From positions 1 through 62,893 of the forward strand of contig JAFTNU010000050.1 in the NCBI GenBank assembly GCA_017451735.1: a stretch of 62,893 nucleotides of DNA. Reading direction: 5' to 3'. The DNA is from Clostridia bacterium. Lineage in GTDB: Bacteria > Bacillota > Clostridia > Oscillospirales > CAG-272. Position numbers and translations under genes: made by a program. The notes under the pieces were generated by a model, which did not search any database, was not told where the DNA came from, and saw only the letters and a list, made by a program, of their open reading frames with translations. Shown here piece after piece: positions 27,605-36,344 of the stretch (position 1 is its first letter; every line of letters begins with the position of its first letter).

Positions 27605-27642
27605 AAAAAAGAGAAGCACCCGCATGGGTGCTTCTCTTTTTT
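27605..27642 (-). terminator. terminator of tRNA-Leu
   Basis: A 17-bp stem (A6GAGAAGCACCC with GGGTGCTTCTCT6) has a GCAT loop and directly abuts the encoded CCA of tRNA-Leu; the last stem base is the A of CCA. Confidence 0.88.
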
Positions 27643-27728
27643 GGTGCCGGAAGCGGGGGTCGAACCCGCACGGTATCGCTACCACTGGATTTTGAGTCCA
27701 GCACGTCTGCCAATTCCATCATTCCGGC
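27642..27728 (-). tRNA. tRNA-Leu (anticodon CAA)
   Basis: An 87-nt class II tRNA on the minus strand has acceptor stem GCCGGAA/TTCCGGC, anticodon loop CTCAAAA (CAA), a long variable arm (GTGGTAGCGATACCGTG) and an encoded CCA. Confidence 0.95.
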
Positions 27729-27855
27729 AAGCAACGGTAGTATTATAACATAGGCGAAAGGAAAAATCAAGTCCTTTTTCTGATTTTTCTGCTAAAAAAT
27801 ATCGGCAGAGATCTTTGCCTTTGGGCAGAATAAAATATGTAAAGGAAAAATCAAC

Positions 27856-27884
27856 TTGCACTCTCTCCCCATCTGTGGTATACT
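27856..27884 (+). promoter_or_regulatory. promoter of the FAD-Rieske oxidoreductase gene
   Basis: TTGCAC (27856-27861) and TATACT (27879-27884) have 17-nt spacing. The predicted leader before the gene is about 130 nt, with no recognised riboswitch. Confidence 0.7.
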
Positions 27885-28021
27885 GAGGACGGTTACCGCA
27901 TGTATTCCGGCTGCCCCGGAATGGGTCGTATTGCCGCGCGCATTTTGGAAAAAATCTGAAAAACGCCTACCGTTCATGTTTTTTTGCGTCATTGCGCATA
28001 CTATCATACGGTGGTGATCAT

Positions 28022-29344
28022 ATGGAATCAATTTTTGCGGCAACTTGTGAAATGCCGCATTTCGAGCCGTTACGTGAGGACACAACGGCAGATGTTCTGG
28101 TTATCGGCGGCGGTATCACCGGGATATTGACTGCGGCACTCTTGAAACGGGCGGGGGCGGATGTGCTTCTGGTGGAGGCCGAGCGCCTTTGCAGTGGACA
28201 GACAGGGAATACCACCGCTAAGATCACGGTGGAGCACGGCTTTATCTATGCCGATCTGTTAAAGCGCTATGGCAAAGAAAAGGCCAAGGGCTTTTGGGAG
28301 GCCAATATGGCGGCCCTTGAAAAATACCGCTTTCTCGCGGGTAAGATCGACTGTGATTTTAAGACCTGTGATTTTTACGCCTATGCCGAAAAAGATCACA
28401 AGGCCCTGGGTGAAGAGGTAGCGGCACTCTCGCGGATCGGTGTCCCGTCTCGCTTCGTCAAGACGCCCGAATTGCCCTTTCCTACAGTGGGGGCCATTTG
28501 CGTCCACGGGCAGGCGCAGTTCCATCCTCTGCGCTTTCTGGCCGCATTGGCAAGGGATCTGCGTATTCATGAGAATACGCCCATTCGCGCACTGTTTGAG
28601 GGGGGCGCCCAAACCACAGACGGTCAGACGATCCGCGCCTCAAATATTGTGGTGGCGACGCATTTTCCGTTTTTGCGCTTTCGCGGCGGATATCCTCTGA
28701 AAATGTACCAGAGTCGTTCCTATGTTCTGGCTCTGGAGGGCGCCCGCTTGCCTGAGCATATGTACGCGGACGGGTGTGGAAAAGGCGTCTCCTTGCGGAG
28801 CTGTGGAGAGTATCTGCTTCTTGGCGGTGCAGGGCACCGCACCGGGGTGGAGGGTGGAGGCTTTGACCGCCTGACCGAGCTGGCCGGCATGTATTATCCC
28901 GACAGTCGGGTGGCCTATCGCTTTGCCGCCCAGGATTGTATGACTCTGGACGGAATGCCCTATATCGGGCGCTATACCAAGCGCACCCAAAGCCTGTTTG
29001 TTGCAACCGGCTTCGGAAAATGGGGCATGACATCGGCCATGGTGTCTGCCATGCTCCTGCGCGATCTGATTCTGGAGCGTCCCAATCCTTATGCCGAGCT
29101 TTTTGCACCCGCACGCCCTCTTGCACCGGGCCCTTTTGTCTGCAATGTGGGCTCCGTGCTCATGCATTATGTGCGTCCGACTGCGCCTCGCTGTCCTCAT
29201 CTGGGATGCGCTCTGCGTTGGAATGAGCAGGAGCGGAGCTGGGATTGCCCCTGCCACGGGTCGCGTTTTTCCGAAACGGGGGAGCTTTTGGACGATCCCG
29301 CGACCAAGGATCTGCAATCTGCCAAGGTTCGAAAAAAGCAATAA
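28022..29344 (+). CDS. FAD-dependent oxidoreductase with C-terminal Rieske domain
   Basis: The 440-residue protein has a DAO-type FAD fold: DVLVIGGGITGILTAALLKRAG (dinucleotide motif, about residue 24), VEAERLCSGQTGNTTAKIT, and a second FAD-contact region near LFVATGFGKWGMT. The C-terminus has a Rieske [2Fe-2S] motif, Cys391-x-His393 (CPHLGC) and Cys409-x2-His412 (CPCHGSRF). This layout is common in Bacillota as an uncharacterised oxidoreductase. The ATG at 28022 follows GGTGGTGATC. A D-2-hydroxyacid dehydrogenase gene follows after 77 bp and may share the transcript. Confidence 0.9.
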   Translation: MESIFAATCEMPHFEPLREDTTADVLVIGGGITGILTAALLKRAGADVLLVEAERLCSGQTGNTTAKITVEHGFIYADLLKRYGKEKAKGFWEANMAALEKYRFLAGKIDCDFKTCDFYAYAEKDHKALGEEVAALSRIGVPSRFVKTPELPFPTVGAICVHGQAQFHPLRFLAALARDLRIHENTPIRALFEGGAQTTDGQTIRASNIVVATHFPFLRFRGGYPLKMYQSRSYVLALEGARLPEHMYADGCGKGVSLRSCGEYLLLGGAGHRTGVEGGGFDRLTELAGMYYPDSRVAYRFAAQDCMTLDGMPYIGRYTKRTQSLFVATGFGKWGMTSAMVSAMLLRDLILERPNPYAELFAPARPLAPGPFVCNVGSVLMHYVRPTAPRCPHLGCALRWNEQERSWDCPCHGSRFSETGELLDDPATKDLQSAKVRKKQ

Positions 29345-29421
29345 GCCGCAGGGCGGAAGCTTGCGCTGCAGCACAGCTGAAGAAATCCGCCCTACGACCA
29401 AATAAAGGAGACCTACATATC

Positions 29422-30369
29422 ATGAAAATCACCGTTTTAGATGCCGAGACGCTTGGTGCCGACCTGGATCTTGCCCCTTTGCGCGCCCTGGGGGAGCTTC
29501 ACGTTTACGGTAGTACCGCCCCTGCGGATGCGGCGGCCCGCCTTGCCGACACCGACGTGGCGGTTATCAATAAGATCCGCATTGATCGCGATACCCTTGC
29601 GGGGAACACCCGTCTGCGCATGATTGCCGAGACCGCCACGGGCTTTGATAATATCGACCTTGCCGTTTGCCGTGAGAAGGGGATCGCCGTTTCCAATGTC
29701 AAGGGCTATTCCACCGATAGCGTAGTCCAGGTCACGCTGGCCATGGCGCTCTCTCTTTCCACCAAGCTGCCTGCCTACAGTCGCACCGTGGCCGATGGTA
29801 GCTATACGGCCGAAGGCGTTGCCAATCGGCTGACACCCGTTTATCATGAGCTCTGCGGTAAGACCTGGGGGATCGTCGGCTACGGCCATATCGGCGCCAA
29901 GGTGGCAAGCGTGGCAAGAGCCCTTGGCTGTCGCGTCATTGCTTTTGCAAAATCCCCCAAAACGGGTGTGGAAAACGTCGATTTGCCCACTCTTTGCCGC
30001 ATTGCCGATATCATTTCTGTGCATCTCCCGCTGTCTCCCGAGACCCGCGGGATCATCGGTGAAAAAGAGATCGCCATGATGAAGCGGGATGCTATTTTCA
30101 TCAATGTGGCGCGGGGAGCCGTCACCGATGAAGCGGCCCTGGCGGCCGCAGTGGCCGAAGGGCGCCTCGGCGGCATCGGCGTGGATGTGTTTTCGGTAGA
30201 GCCCTTTCCGCCAACCCATCCCTTCTATGCCATCCGCCATATGGAGAATGTCTGTCTTACCCCCCACATGGCCTGGGGCGCCAAGGAGGCACGGGAGCGA
30301 TGCCTTTCGGAGGTTGCCGCCAATATTGCGGCCTTTCTTGCGGGAGAGCGGCGCAATCGGGTGGAATAA
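29422..30369 (+). CDS. D-2-hydroxyacid dehydrogenase (NAD-dependent)
   Basis: The 315-residue enzyme reduces a 2-keto acid or oxidises a D-2-hydroxy acid. It shows the NAD-binding motif GYGHIGAKVASVARALG (about residue 150) and the catalytic triad context: Arg in INVARGAV, Glu in GVDVFSVEP, His in CLTPHMAWG. ETATGFDNIDL and KGYSTDSVVQVTLAM are typical of glycerate or phosphoglycerate dehydrogenase-type proteins, but the substrate is not defined. The ATG follows AAAGGAG. A strong palindromic terminator follows. Confidence 0.93.
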   Translation: MKITVLDAETLGADLDLAPLRALGELHVYGSTAPADAAARLADTDVAVINKIRIDRDTLAGNTRLRMIAETATGFDNIDLAVCREKGIAVSNVKGYSTDSVVQVTLAMALSLSTKLPAYSRTVADGSYTAEGVANRLTPVYHELCGKTWGIVGYGHIGAKVASVARALGCRVIAFAKSPKTGVENVDLPTLCRIADIISVHLPLSPETRGIIGEKEIAMMKRDAIFINVARGAVTDEAALAAAVAEGRLGGIGVDVFSVEPFPPTHPFYAIRHMENVCLTPHMAWGAKEARERCLSEVAANIAAFLAGERRNRVE

Positions 30370-30410
30370 AAGCAGGGGCCGAACTCTTTGAGTTCGGCCC
30401 CTGCTTTTAT
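30366..30410 (+). terminator. terminator after the hydroxyacid dehydrogenase gene
   Basis: A near-perfect palindrome (30366-30386 with 30391-30410) has a TTTG loop and a T4 run. It overlaps the stop codon by a few bases. Confidence 0.88.
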
Positions 30411-30521
30411 TGTAGCTTTAGCGGAAATAAACCACCACCTGAGGTGGCGGCATGAAAGCGTGGAGCAACCGATAGCCTTCCCCAGTGGGGGAAGGTGTCA
30501 CGCGAAGCGTGACGGATGAGG
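30411..30521 (+). repeat. double-hairpin repeat, copy 4
   Basis: This is nearly identical to 5846-5957 at both ends (TGTAGCTTTAGCGGAAATAA and the CACGCGAAGCGTG hairpin with GGATGAGG), with a divergent centre. It also sits directly behind a terminator. Confidence 0.8.
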
Positions 30522-30540
30522 TGTGCCAAACACAAACCAA

Positions 30541-30607
30541 CTCCTCATCCACCACAGGTGGATGGACCACCGCTAACGCGGTCCCCCTTCTCCCCCAGGA
30601 GAAGGCT
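30541..30607 (-). repeat. double-hairpin repeat, copy 5, inverted
   Basis: Read on the minus strand it has the CCTTCTCC/GGAGAAGG hairpin, GGGGACCGCGTTAGCGGT hairpin and GGATGAGG end of the GGACC subtype. It faces copy 4, making a composite inverted arrangement. The remaining 113 bp to the AraC gene contain further short palindromes and no gene. Confidence 0.75.
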
Positions 30608-30720
30608 AATGAGCCGGATTTCCGGCTGTGGTGCTAATGATGGTTATTTTAGTACATCTTAAGATGTTGCCGGTGTTATGCCCCGGAGGGGCTTACGTCT
30701 ACCACCGGCTTAGCTGGTGG

Positions 30721-31506
30721 TTATGATTTTGCTCCGCTTTTCAAATAATGGCTTGGGGATACCCCGGTATGCTTTTTGAAATCCCGTGAGAAATCGTAAA
30801 TATTGGGATAGCCCAAGGATAGGGCAATATCGGTGATGCTTCCGTAATCGCTTTGCAGCATTTCCTTCGCCTTTTTGATCCGCAGGGAGTGGATGTAGGC
30901 GATGGGCGAAACGCCCATGATCTCGGCAAACAGCTTGCGGAAATAGACGGTACTGCAATTGGTCAGTGCGGCAAGCTCGTCGTTTTTGATATTGGTATGG
31001 TAACGCTGTGCAATATAGTCAATGGCGGGTTTGATCTTTTCGGATTTGTTCGAGGGGGTATATTTGGCGGCCTGTCCGTTAATCAGAGTGAGGAGCATGT
31101 CATAGGTTCCCTTGAGACACTCCATGGTGTAGAGCGGTGTTTTCAGTGTTTGCTTGTATTCCAATTCCTTGAACATTTTCAGCATTTTTTCTGCGTTGGG
31201 AACATAAAAGGGGAGAATTTCGCTGTGCGACCGATCGCATTCAAACTCGATGGCGGTGTAATGTCCCGATTTGGTACACATCCACTCATAGGAGCTCCCC
31301 TTGGGCAGAATGAATATATGATTTTTGTCCGAAATATAGCTTTTTCCGTTGCAGATGTACCGGGTCTCGCCCTCATATTTCATCAGAAGTGCCCAGCGGG
31401 GGCGATCGGCTCTTTTACGTTCACAGCCCTGTTCATTATACATGGTATGAATGGAGCGGATGCCCGTGATCACCAGATCCGATAAAACCTGCAGACTCAA
31501 ATCCAT
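30721..31506 (-). CDS. AraC-family transcriptional regulator
   Basis: The 261-residue regulator has an N-terminal cupin-like effector domain (KNHIFILPKGSSYEWM, HYTAIEFEC) and two C-terminal helix-turn-helix motifs (NDELAALTNCSTVYFRKLFAEIMGVSPIAYI; SITDIALSLGYPNIYDFSRDFKKHTGVSPSHYL). It is transcribed divergently from the dehydroquinase-like operon and most likely controls it. The ATG at 31506 follows GGGAGG closely; longer upstream starts give no domain sequence. Several double-hairpin repeats lie downstream. Confidence 0.9.
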   Translation of the reverse strand: MDLSLQVLSDLVITGIRSIHTMYNEQGCERKRADRPRWALLMKYEGETRYICNGKSYISDKNHIFILPKGSSYEWMCTKSGHYTAIEFECDRSHSEILPFYVPNAEKMLKMFKELEYKQTLKTPLYTMECLKGTYDMLLTLINGQAAKYTPSNKSEKIKPAIDYIAQRYHTNIKNDELAALTNCSTVYFRKLFAEIMGVSPIAYIHSLRIKKAKEMLQSDYGSITDIALSLGYPNIYDFSRDFKKHTGVSPSHYLKSGAKS

Positions 31507-31534
31507 ACCCTCCCTATGCAAAAATGATGAAACC

Positions 31535-31563
31535 ATTGTAGCATATCGCAAGTACTCAGTCAA
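31535..31563 (-). promoter_or_regulatory. promoter of the AraC gene
   Basis: TTGACT (31563-31558) and TACAAT (31540-31535) on the minus strand have 17-nt spacing. Confidence 0.75.
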
Positions 31564-31571
31564 TCCTTTTG

Positions 31572-31585
31572 TATCAAATTTGATA
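31572..31585. promoter_or_regulatory. palindromic operator between divergent promoters
   Basis: The perfect 14-bp palindrome TATCAAATTTGATA lies 9 bp above the AraC -35 and 12 bp above the -35 of the rightward operon. This is a position that could serve both promoters (inference). Confidence 0.6.
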
Positions 31586-31597
31586 AAAATAGCACAT

Positions 31598-31627
31598 TTG
31601 ACATTTACTCTTGTGGGCCTGTATGCT
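31598..31627 (+). promoter_or_regulatory. promoter of the dehydroquinase-like operon
   Basis: TTGACA (31598-31603) and TATGCT (31622-31627) have 18-nt spacing. The leader to the first gene is very short, about 20 nt. Confidence 0.7.
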
Positions 31628-31651
31628 ACAATGGCCGTGGAGGTGATATTT

Positions 31652-32473
31652 GTGAAAAAGATACTTTCTTCCTTGCCTGCACCCGCCCTTGCGGGGGTTG
31701 TAAAAGGGAAAAGCGTGTCGGGCGCCATTGCCGAAATCAAAAATTGCATGTACGATGGTGCAACTATGATCGATTTGCATTTGCCGTGCCTGGAAAGCAC
31801 CGATGTGGAAAGCCTCAAAAAGATCGTAAAGGCTTCCAAGCTGCCCATACTGGCGCTGAACTACAATAAATCCTATGACGGATCGGATGCCGGCCTCACC
31901 GAGGAGGAGCGCGTAGAAACCCTGTTGCGGGCGGTAGAAGCCGGTGCCGCAGGCATTGATATGCAGGGCTACACCTTCCACCGCCCGTCAAAGGACGGCT
32001 TTTGCGGCGAGGACAAGTACTCCTTTACCAAGGGCAATCCCAAGGAGGTCGTTACCGACGAGGATATGATTTCCAAGCAGTGCAACCTGATCGAGCGGGT
32101 GCATGCCATGGGGGCCGAGGTACTGCTATCCTGCCATCCCGGCATTTATATGAGCTGTGATCAGGTGGTGGAGCTTGCACTGTTTTTGGAAAAACGGAAC
32201 CCCGATATCATCAAGATCGTCACAAGCGCGGCAGACACCGAGGAGCAGATGGTGGAGGTCTTTCGCACGATGATCGCGCTGAAAAAAGAGGTACGTACAC
32301 CTGTTTCCTATCACGCAAACGGAAAATCGGGCAGTCTTACCAGAATCATCAACCCCATTCTCGGTGGACATATGGTCTTTTGCGTAGACCGCTTTGATGC
32401 CTCCAGCACTATGGGCCAGCTTGACCTGCGCACAGCGGCGGCTGTTGTGGAAAATATGAAAAAGATACTGTGA
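31652..32473 (+). CDS. type I 3-dehydroquinate dehydratase-like protein (catabolic context)
   Basis: The 273-residue TIM-barrel protein matches type I dehydroquinases in overall pattern. The Schiff-base Lys188 (IIKIVTSAAD) and general-base His162 (LLSCHPG) are kept with near-normal spacing. The Arg in GSLTRI and Gln in STMGQL are also kept. Several substrate-carboxylate residues differ: the FRS-x-x-EGG segment is LNYNKSYDG, and the SMG stretch is YHANGKSG. It may therefore dehydrate or retro-aldol-cleave a related cyclic polyol or keto acid. The GTG start follows GGAGGTGAT. First of eight packed genes. Confidence 0.75.
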   Translation: MKKILSSLPAPALAGVVKGKSVSGAIAEIKNCMYDGATMIDLHLPCLESTDVESLKKIVKASKLPILALNYNKSYDGSDAGLTEEERVETLLRAVEAGAAGIDMQGYTFHRPSKDGFCGEDKYSFTKGNPKEVVTDEDMISKQCNLIERVHAMGAEVLLSCHPGIYMSCDQVVELALFLEKRNPDIIKIVTSAADTEEQMVEVFRTMIALKKEVRTPVSYHANGKSGSLTRIINPILGGHMVFCVDRFDASSTMGQLDLRTAAAVVENMKKIL

Positions 32474-32482
32474 GGTGTTGCC

Positions 32483-33244
32483 ATGAAACTGTTTGAAGGA
32501 AGAACGGCGATGGTCACAGGCGCCGCAAAAAATATGGGTAAGGAAATCGCCCTTGCCTTTGCGCGTAACGGTGCCAATGTGATCGTGTGCGATTATAATG
32601 AAGAGGCGGCAAGGGAGACCGTGGAGGAGATTCGCGCTTTGGGCGTGGAGGCAATGCTTGCCGTTTGCGATGTCCGCGATCGGGAAAAGATCTTTGCCTA
32701 TGTTGCCGAGGCTGTAGAACGCTTCGGAAAGGTCGATTTTTTGGTCAACAATGCAGGCGGCAGTGCGGGGCTTGTGCAAAAGCTGACCCGCTTTGTGGAG
32801 GCGGAGCCCTCTACGCTGGATTTCGTGATTGATACGAACCTGAAGGGCGCCATGCATTGCACCCAAGCCGTTTTGCCCTCCATGATCGCACGGCGCTACG
32901 GAAAGATCATCAACATCTCATCCATTGCCGCCATTTGCGGTTTGTATGACCGGGTGGACTACGCCGCCGCAAAGGCGGGGCTGATCGGCATGACCAAGGC
33001 GCTTGCCATGGAGGTGGGGGAATTCAACATCTGCGTCAACAGTATCTCACCCGGTGCCATTGCCCGCAACGGTAAAACAGCAGAGCACATGACCTTTCTG
33101 GGCGAAAACGGACACGGTGGTACGCCCAAGGATATTGCGGATACCGTACTGTTTCTTGCATATCAGGATTATATTACGGGAGAAAACATCGTGGTGGATG
33201 GCGGCAGGACTCTTGGACCCGGTCACCAAAAAATCAAGAAGTAA
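32483..33244 (+). CDS. short-chain dehydrogenase/reductase (SDR)
   Basis: The 253-residue classical SDR has the cofactor motif TGAAKNMGK, the structural NNAG, and the catalytic Ser (NISSIAA) and Tyr-x3-Lys (YAAAK). The C-terminus ENIVVDGG is typical of FabG-like enzymes. CDYNEEAA after strand 2 has an Asp that favours NAD(H). It probably oxidises a hydroxyl of the operon substrate. It starts 9 bp after the dehydroquinase-like gene, with ribosome site GAGGTG. Confidence 0.92.
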   Translation: MKLFEGRTAMVTGAAKNMGKEIALAFARNGANVIVCDYNEEAARETVEEIRALGVEAMLAVCDVRDREKIFAYVAEAVERFGKVDFLVNNAGGSAGLVQKLTRFVEAEPSTLDFVIDTNLKGAMHCTQAVLPSMIARRYGKIINISSIAAICGLYDRVDYAAAKAGLIGMTKALAMEVGEFNICVNSISPGAIARNGKTAEHMTFLGENGHGGTPKDIADTVLFLAYQDYITGENIVVDGGRTLGPGHQKIKK

Positions 33245-33256
33245 CCGGAGGCATAT

Positions 33257-34261
33257 ATGAAAAACAAGCAGATCTTTTTTACGGATATTCATAAGGCGGA
33301 GCTGTTGGAAGTGGATGTGCGCGACATCAAGGAAAACGAGGTGCTGGCCGAAACCGAATATACCGTGGTCAGCGGAGGTACCGAGCGGGCGAATCTTCTG
33401 GCAACCAAAAACACGGGGCAGAGGTTTCCCAAGTCTCTGGGTTACTGCGGCGTGGGACGTGTTCTTGCGGTCGGCTCTGCCGTCACGGGTATTGCGGTAG
33501 GGGATCGCGTGCTGATCTATCACGGTAAGCACGCAAAATATAACATCAGACCCGAGGCAGATGTGACCAAGGTCAAGGACGATACCGTCCCCTCGCTGGA
33601 TGCGGCGTTTGTGATCATTGCCTCTATGGGGCTTGGCGGCGTGCGGAAGCTGGAGATCGAATTGGGGGAGAGCGCCATGGTCATGGGTCAGGGCTTGCTC
33701 GGTATTTTCGCAACTCAATTCTGCCGCCTGAACGGCGCCAATCCCGTCATTGCCGCCGATCTCAATCCCGCCCGCCGTGCGCTGGCACTGCAGCTGGGCG
33801 CCGATTATGCCTTTGATCCCTCCGCCCCCAATTTCGTCGAGCAGGTCAAGGAGGCTACGGGCGGAAGGGGCGTGTGTGCCACGGTTGAGGTCACGGGCGT
33901 TTCCGCCGCCATGAAGCAGGCACTGAAATGTGCAGCTCCCATGGGACGTATTTCGTTGTTGGGCTGTACACGGGTCTCGGACTGTGCGGTGGATTACTAC
34001 ACGCAGGTGCACCGTCCCGGCGTCAAGCTGATCGGCGCTCACAACTTCGTGCGCCCGAAATTCGAGTCCTACCCCCATCACTGGACCCATCAGGACGATT
34101 GCAAGGCGATCCTTGATATGATCTCCGCAGGGCGCCTTCAAGTCGCCCCCATCGTTTCCCGCGTGGTATCCCCCGTGGATGCCCCCGAAATCTATAATCA
34201 GCTCTGCGATGACCCTGCGTTTCCCATCGGAACCGTATTTGATTGGAGGGAGATCAAATGA
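33257..34261 (+). CDS. medium-chain dehydrogenase (MDR family)
   Basis: The 334-residue medium-chain dehydrogenase/reductase shows a GroES-like N-domain (TVVSGGTERANLLATKNTGQRFPKSLGYCGVGRVLAVG) and a Rossmann domain (MVMGQGLLGIFATQFCRLNGA, AADLNPARRALALQLGADYAFD). The usual zinc-binding Cys-His-Glu set is not apparent, which places it with the zinc-poor threonine/bi-domain types seen in sugar catabolism operons. AACCGGAGG precedes the ATG. Its stop overlaps the next start (ATGA). Confidence 0.88.
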   Translation: MKNKQIFFTDIHKAELLEVDVRDIKENEVLAETEYTVVSGGTERANLLATKNTGQRFPKSLGYCGVGRVLAVGSAVTGIAVGDRVLIYHGKHAKYNIRPEADVTKVKDDTVPSLDAAFVIIASMGLGGVRKLEIELGESAMVMGQGLLGIFATQFCRLNGANPVIAADLNPARRALALQLGADYAFDPSAPNFVEQVKEATGGRGVCATVEVTGVSAAMKQALKCAAPMGRISLLGCTRVSDCAVDYYTQVHRPGVKLIGAHNFVRPKFESYPHHWTHQDDCKAILDMISAGRLQVAPIVSRVVSPVDAPEIYNQLCDDPAFPIGTVFDWREIK

Positions 34262-35271
34262 AAAAAATCAGAATCGGGCAGATCGGCATCGGCCACAACC
34301 ACGGCGAGGCCAAGATGAAGGCGGCAAGAAAATTCCCCGAATTGTTTGAGGTGATCGGCTATGCCGAGGAAAACGAGTGCTGGATCGAAAAGCGGGGCGA
34401 CAAGCCGGGGTATGAGGGGCTGCCGCGCCTTAGCGTGGAGCAGATCATCGAGGGCTCTGACGCGGTGCTGATCGAAAGCGACGTGTGGGATCTGACCAAA
34501 TATGCCAAAATGTGCGTGGATGCAGGGAAGCACATTCACATGGATAAGCCCGCAAGCGGCACTTTGGAGGAGTATCGATACGTGCTTGACACCGCCAAGG
34601 CCAAGAATCTGGTGGTTCAGCTGGGCTATATGTACCGCTACAATCCCGCGGTGCTCAAATGCTTTGAGCATATCAAAAACGGCGATCTGGGTGAGATCTA
34701 TTCGATCAATGCCGAAATGAGTACCTTCCATCCGCCAAAATACAAGCAATGGCTCACCAATTTCGGTGGCGGTATCATGTATATTCTCGGCAGTCATTTG
34801 GTCGACCTGATCGTTTATATGATGGGTGAGCCGAAAAGGATCACCACATTTTTAAAGCATACGGGGATGGACGGTGTTGATTTTGAGGATAACAACCTTG
34901 CCGTTCTCGAATACGACAAGGCGTTGGCCCGCATCTTTGTTTCCTCGGTGGAGGTCAACGGGTACGGCAGACGTCAGCTGATGGTCTCGGGGAGCAAGGG
35001 CACCGTCAACATCTGCCCCTTGGAAAAAGGAATTCGGATGACCTATGCGGATACTGCTATGAACGGGAATACCTATGAGGACTGCAAGATCACCGTTCCC
35101 ACGGAGGATAACACCCATCACGGACGGTATGACGACATGATGCGGGATTTTTATGCTTATATCCGGGGCACCAAGCAGAATCCCTTCACCTATGAGCATG
35201 ATTATCTGGTGCAAAAGGTTCTTTCCGAAATCGTGGGAGGCGTGCGCTTCAATGGGAAAAATATTGATTAA
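34258..35271 (+). CDS. Gfo/Idh/MocA-family oxidoreductase
   Basis: The 337-residue enzyme has an N-terminal Rossmann domain (IRIGQIGIGHNHGEAKMKAARKFPE) and the family signature HIHMDKPASG with catalytic Lys. A C-terminal alpha/beta domain includes GGGIMYILGSHLVDLIVYMMG (catalytic His). Members oxidise or reduce sugars and inositols with NAD(P). The start at 34258 overlaps the preceding stop (ATGA), with GGAGGGAG upstream. The 3' end overlaps the amidohydrolase start by 20 bp. Confidence 0.92.
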   Translation: MKKIRIGQIGIGHNHGEAKMKAARKFPELFEVIGYAEENECWIEKRGDKPGYEGLPRLSVEQIIEGSDAVLIESDVWDLTKYAKMCVDAGKHIHMDKPASGTLEEYRYVLDTAKAKNLVVQLGYMYRYNPAVLKCFEHIKNGDLGEIYSINAEMSTFHPPKYKQWLTNFGGGIMYILGSHLVDLIVYMMGEPKRITTFLKHTGMDGVDFEDNNLAVLEYDKALARIFVSSVEVNGYGRRQLMVSGSKGTVNICPLEKGIRMTYADTAMNGNTYEDCKITVPTEDNTHHGRYDDMMRDFYAYIRGTKQNPFTYEHDYLVQKVLSEIVGGVRFNGKNID

Positions 35272-36331
35272 AAACGGTCGCTTGTGGGACGGCGAAGCCT
35301 TTTCCCGTGCCGACATTCTGACCGACGGAGACAGAGTTGCGAAAATCGAAGATCACCTTTCGGAGCCTGCCGATTTTACATATGACGCCGCAGGTCAGAT
35401 CGTCTCGGCGGGATTGGTGGATATCCACGTCCATATGCGGGGGATCTCCTCGCATAAATTCGGCATACAGGCGGAGATGAGCTGCTTTCCCTTCGGTGTG
35501 ACTGCGGCGGCAGACGCCTCTGGGGCGCACGGCGACAGGGCGCTGGCGGATTCCTTTATGCTGAAAAACGTGATTTTTGCAAAGGTCGGCTTTCAAAGCA
35601 ATCGCGCCGATTTCACCGAAACGGAGGAACGGTTGTCGTGCTTTGGCGACCGAGCGGCTGGAATTAAGGCCTATTTTGATACCAAAATGTCCGAGGTTAC
35701 CGATATCTTGCCGCTTCGGGAGGCCTGCGATTTTGCCCACGCAAGGGGGCTTCGTGTGATGGTGCATTGCTCCAATTCACCCGTTCCCATGGCCGAGATA
35801 TTGAATACCTTGGCGTCGGGGGATATTCTCACCCACGCCTTTCACGGCGGCGTTAACAAGGCGTCGGAGGATGGTGGATTTGAGGTTATGAAGCGGGCAA
35901 GGGCGCGAGGCGTGATCATTGACGCAGGCATGGCAGGGCACGTTCATACCGATTTTGCGGTGCTGGAGAGCGCCGTGCGGCAGGGGATTCTGCCCAACAC
36001 CATCAGCACCGACATCACCAGATCCAGTGCCTATAAGCGGGGCGGACGCTACGGCATGACCATGTGTATGAATATCGCCAAAGCCGTCGGCATGGGTGAG
36101 GCGGATATTTTCCGAGCCGTCACCTCCGCGCCTGCCGCAGCTCTTGGCAAGGAGCGGGAGTGGGGGCACCTGGCGGTGGGCAGATGCGCCGATATTGCCG
36201 TTTTTGACGACCGCGCCGCCGAGCCCTTTGACCTGACCGACAAGGCAGGGAACCGTGTGCAGGGCACCGAGGGCTACCGATGCGTGCTGACCGTCTCCGA
36301 CGGAGAAGTGGTCTACCGAACCGGAAGATGA
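35252..36331 (+). CDS. amidohydrolase/deacetylase (EF_0837-like metallohydrolase)
   Basis: The 359-residue TIM-barrel metallohydrolase has metal ligands at HxH (DIHVHMRG), a Lys in AGIKAYFD, His in VMVHCSN and THAFHGG, and the catalytic Asp in ISTDITRSS. This is the pattern of dihydroorotase/D-aminoacylase-like deacetylases. It probably hydrolyses an amide or lactam/lactone formed in the pathway; substrate unknown. The ATG at 35252 lies inside the preceding gene (20-bp overlap), which fits coupled translation. Confidence 0.88.
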   Translation: MGKILIKNGRLWDGEAFSRADILTDGDRVAKIEDHLSEPADFTYDAAGQIVSAGLVDIHVHMRGISSHKFGIQAEMSCFPFGVTAAADASGAHGDRALADSFMLKNVIFAKVGFQSNRADFTETEERLSCFGDRAAGIKAYFDTKMSEVTDILPLREACDFAHARGLRVMVHCSNSPVPMAEILNTLASGDILTHAFHGGVNKASEDGGFEVMKRARARGVIIDAGMAGHVHTDFAVLESAVRQGILPNTISTDITRSSAYKRGGRYGMTMCMNIAKAVGMGEADIFRAVTSAPAAALGKEREWGHLAVGRCADIAVFDDRAAEPFDLTDKAGNRVQGTEGYRCVLTVSDGEVVYRTGR

Positions 36332-36344
36332 AAGGAGATTCAAG

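Noticed and set aside
31652..32473. Naming the first operon gene aroD
   Set aside because: Catalytic Lys and His are kept but substrate-binding residues differ and the context is catabolic, so the name would overstate what is seen.
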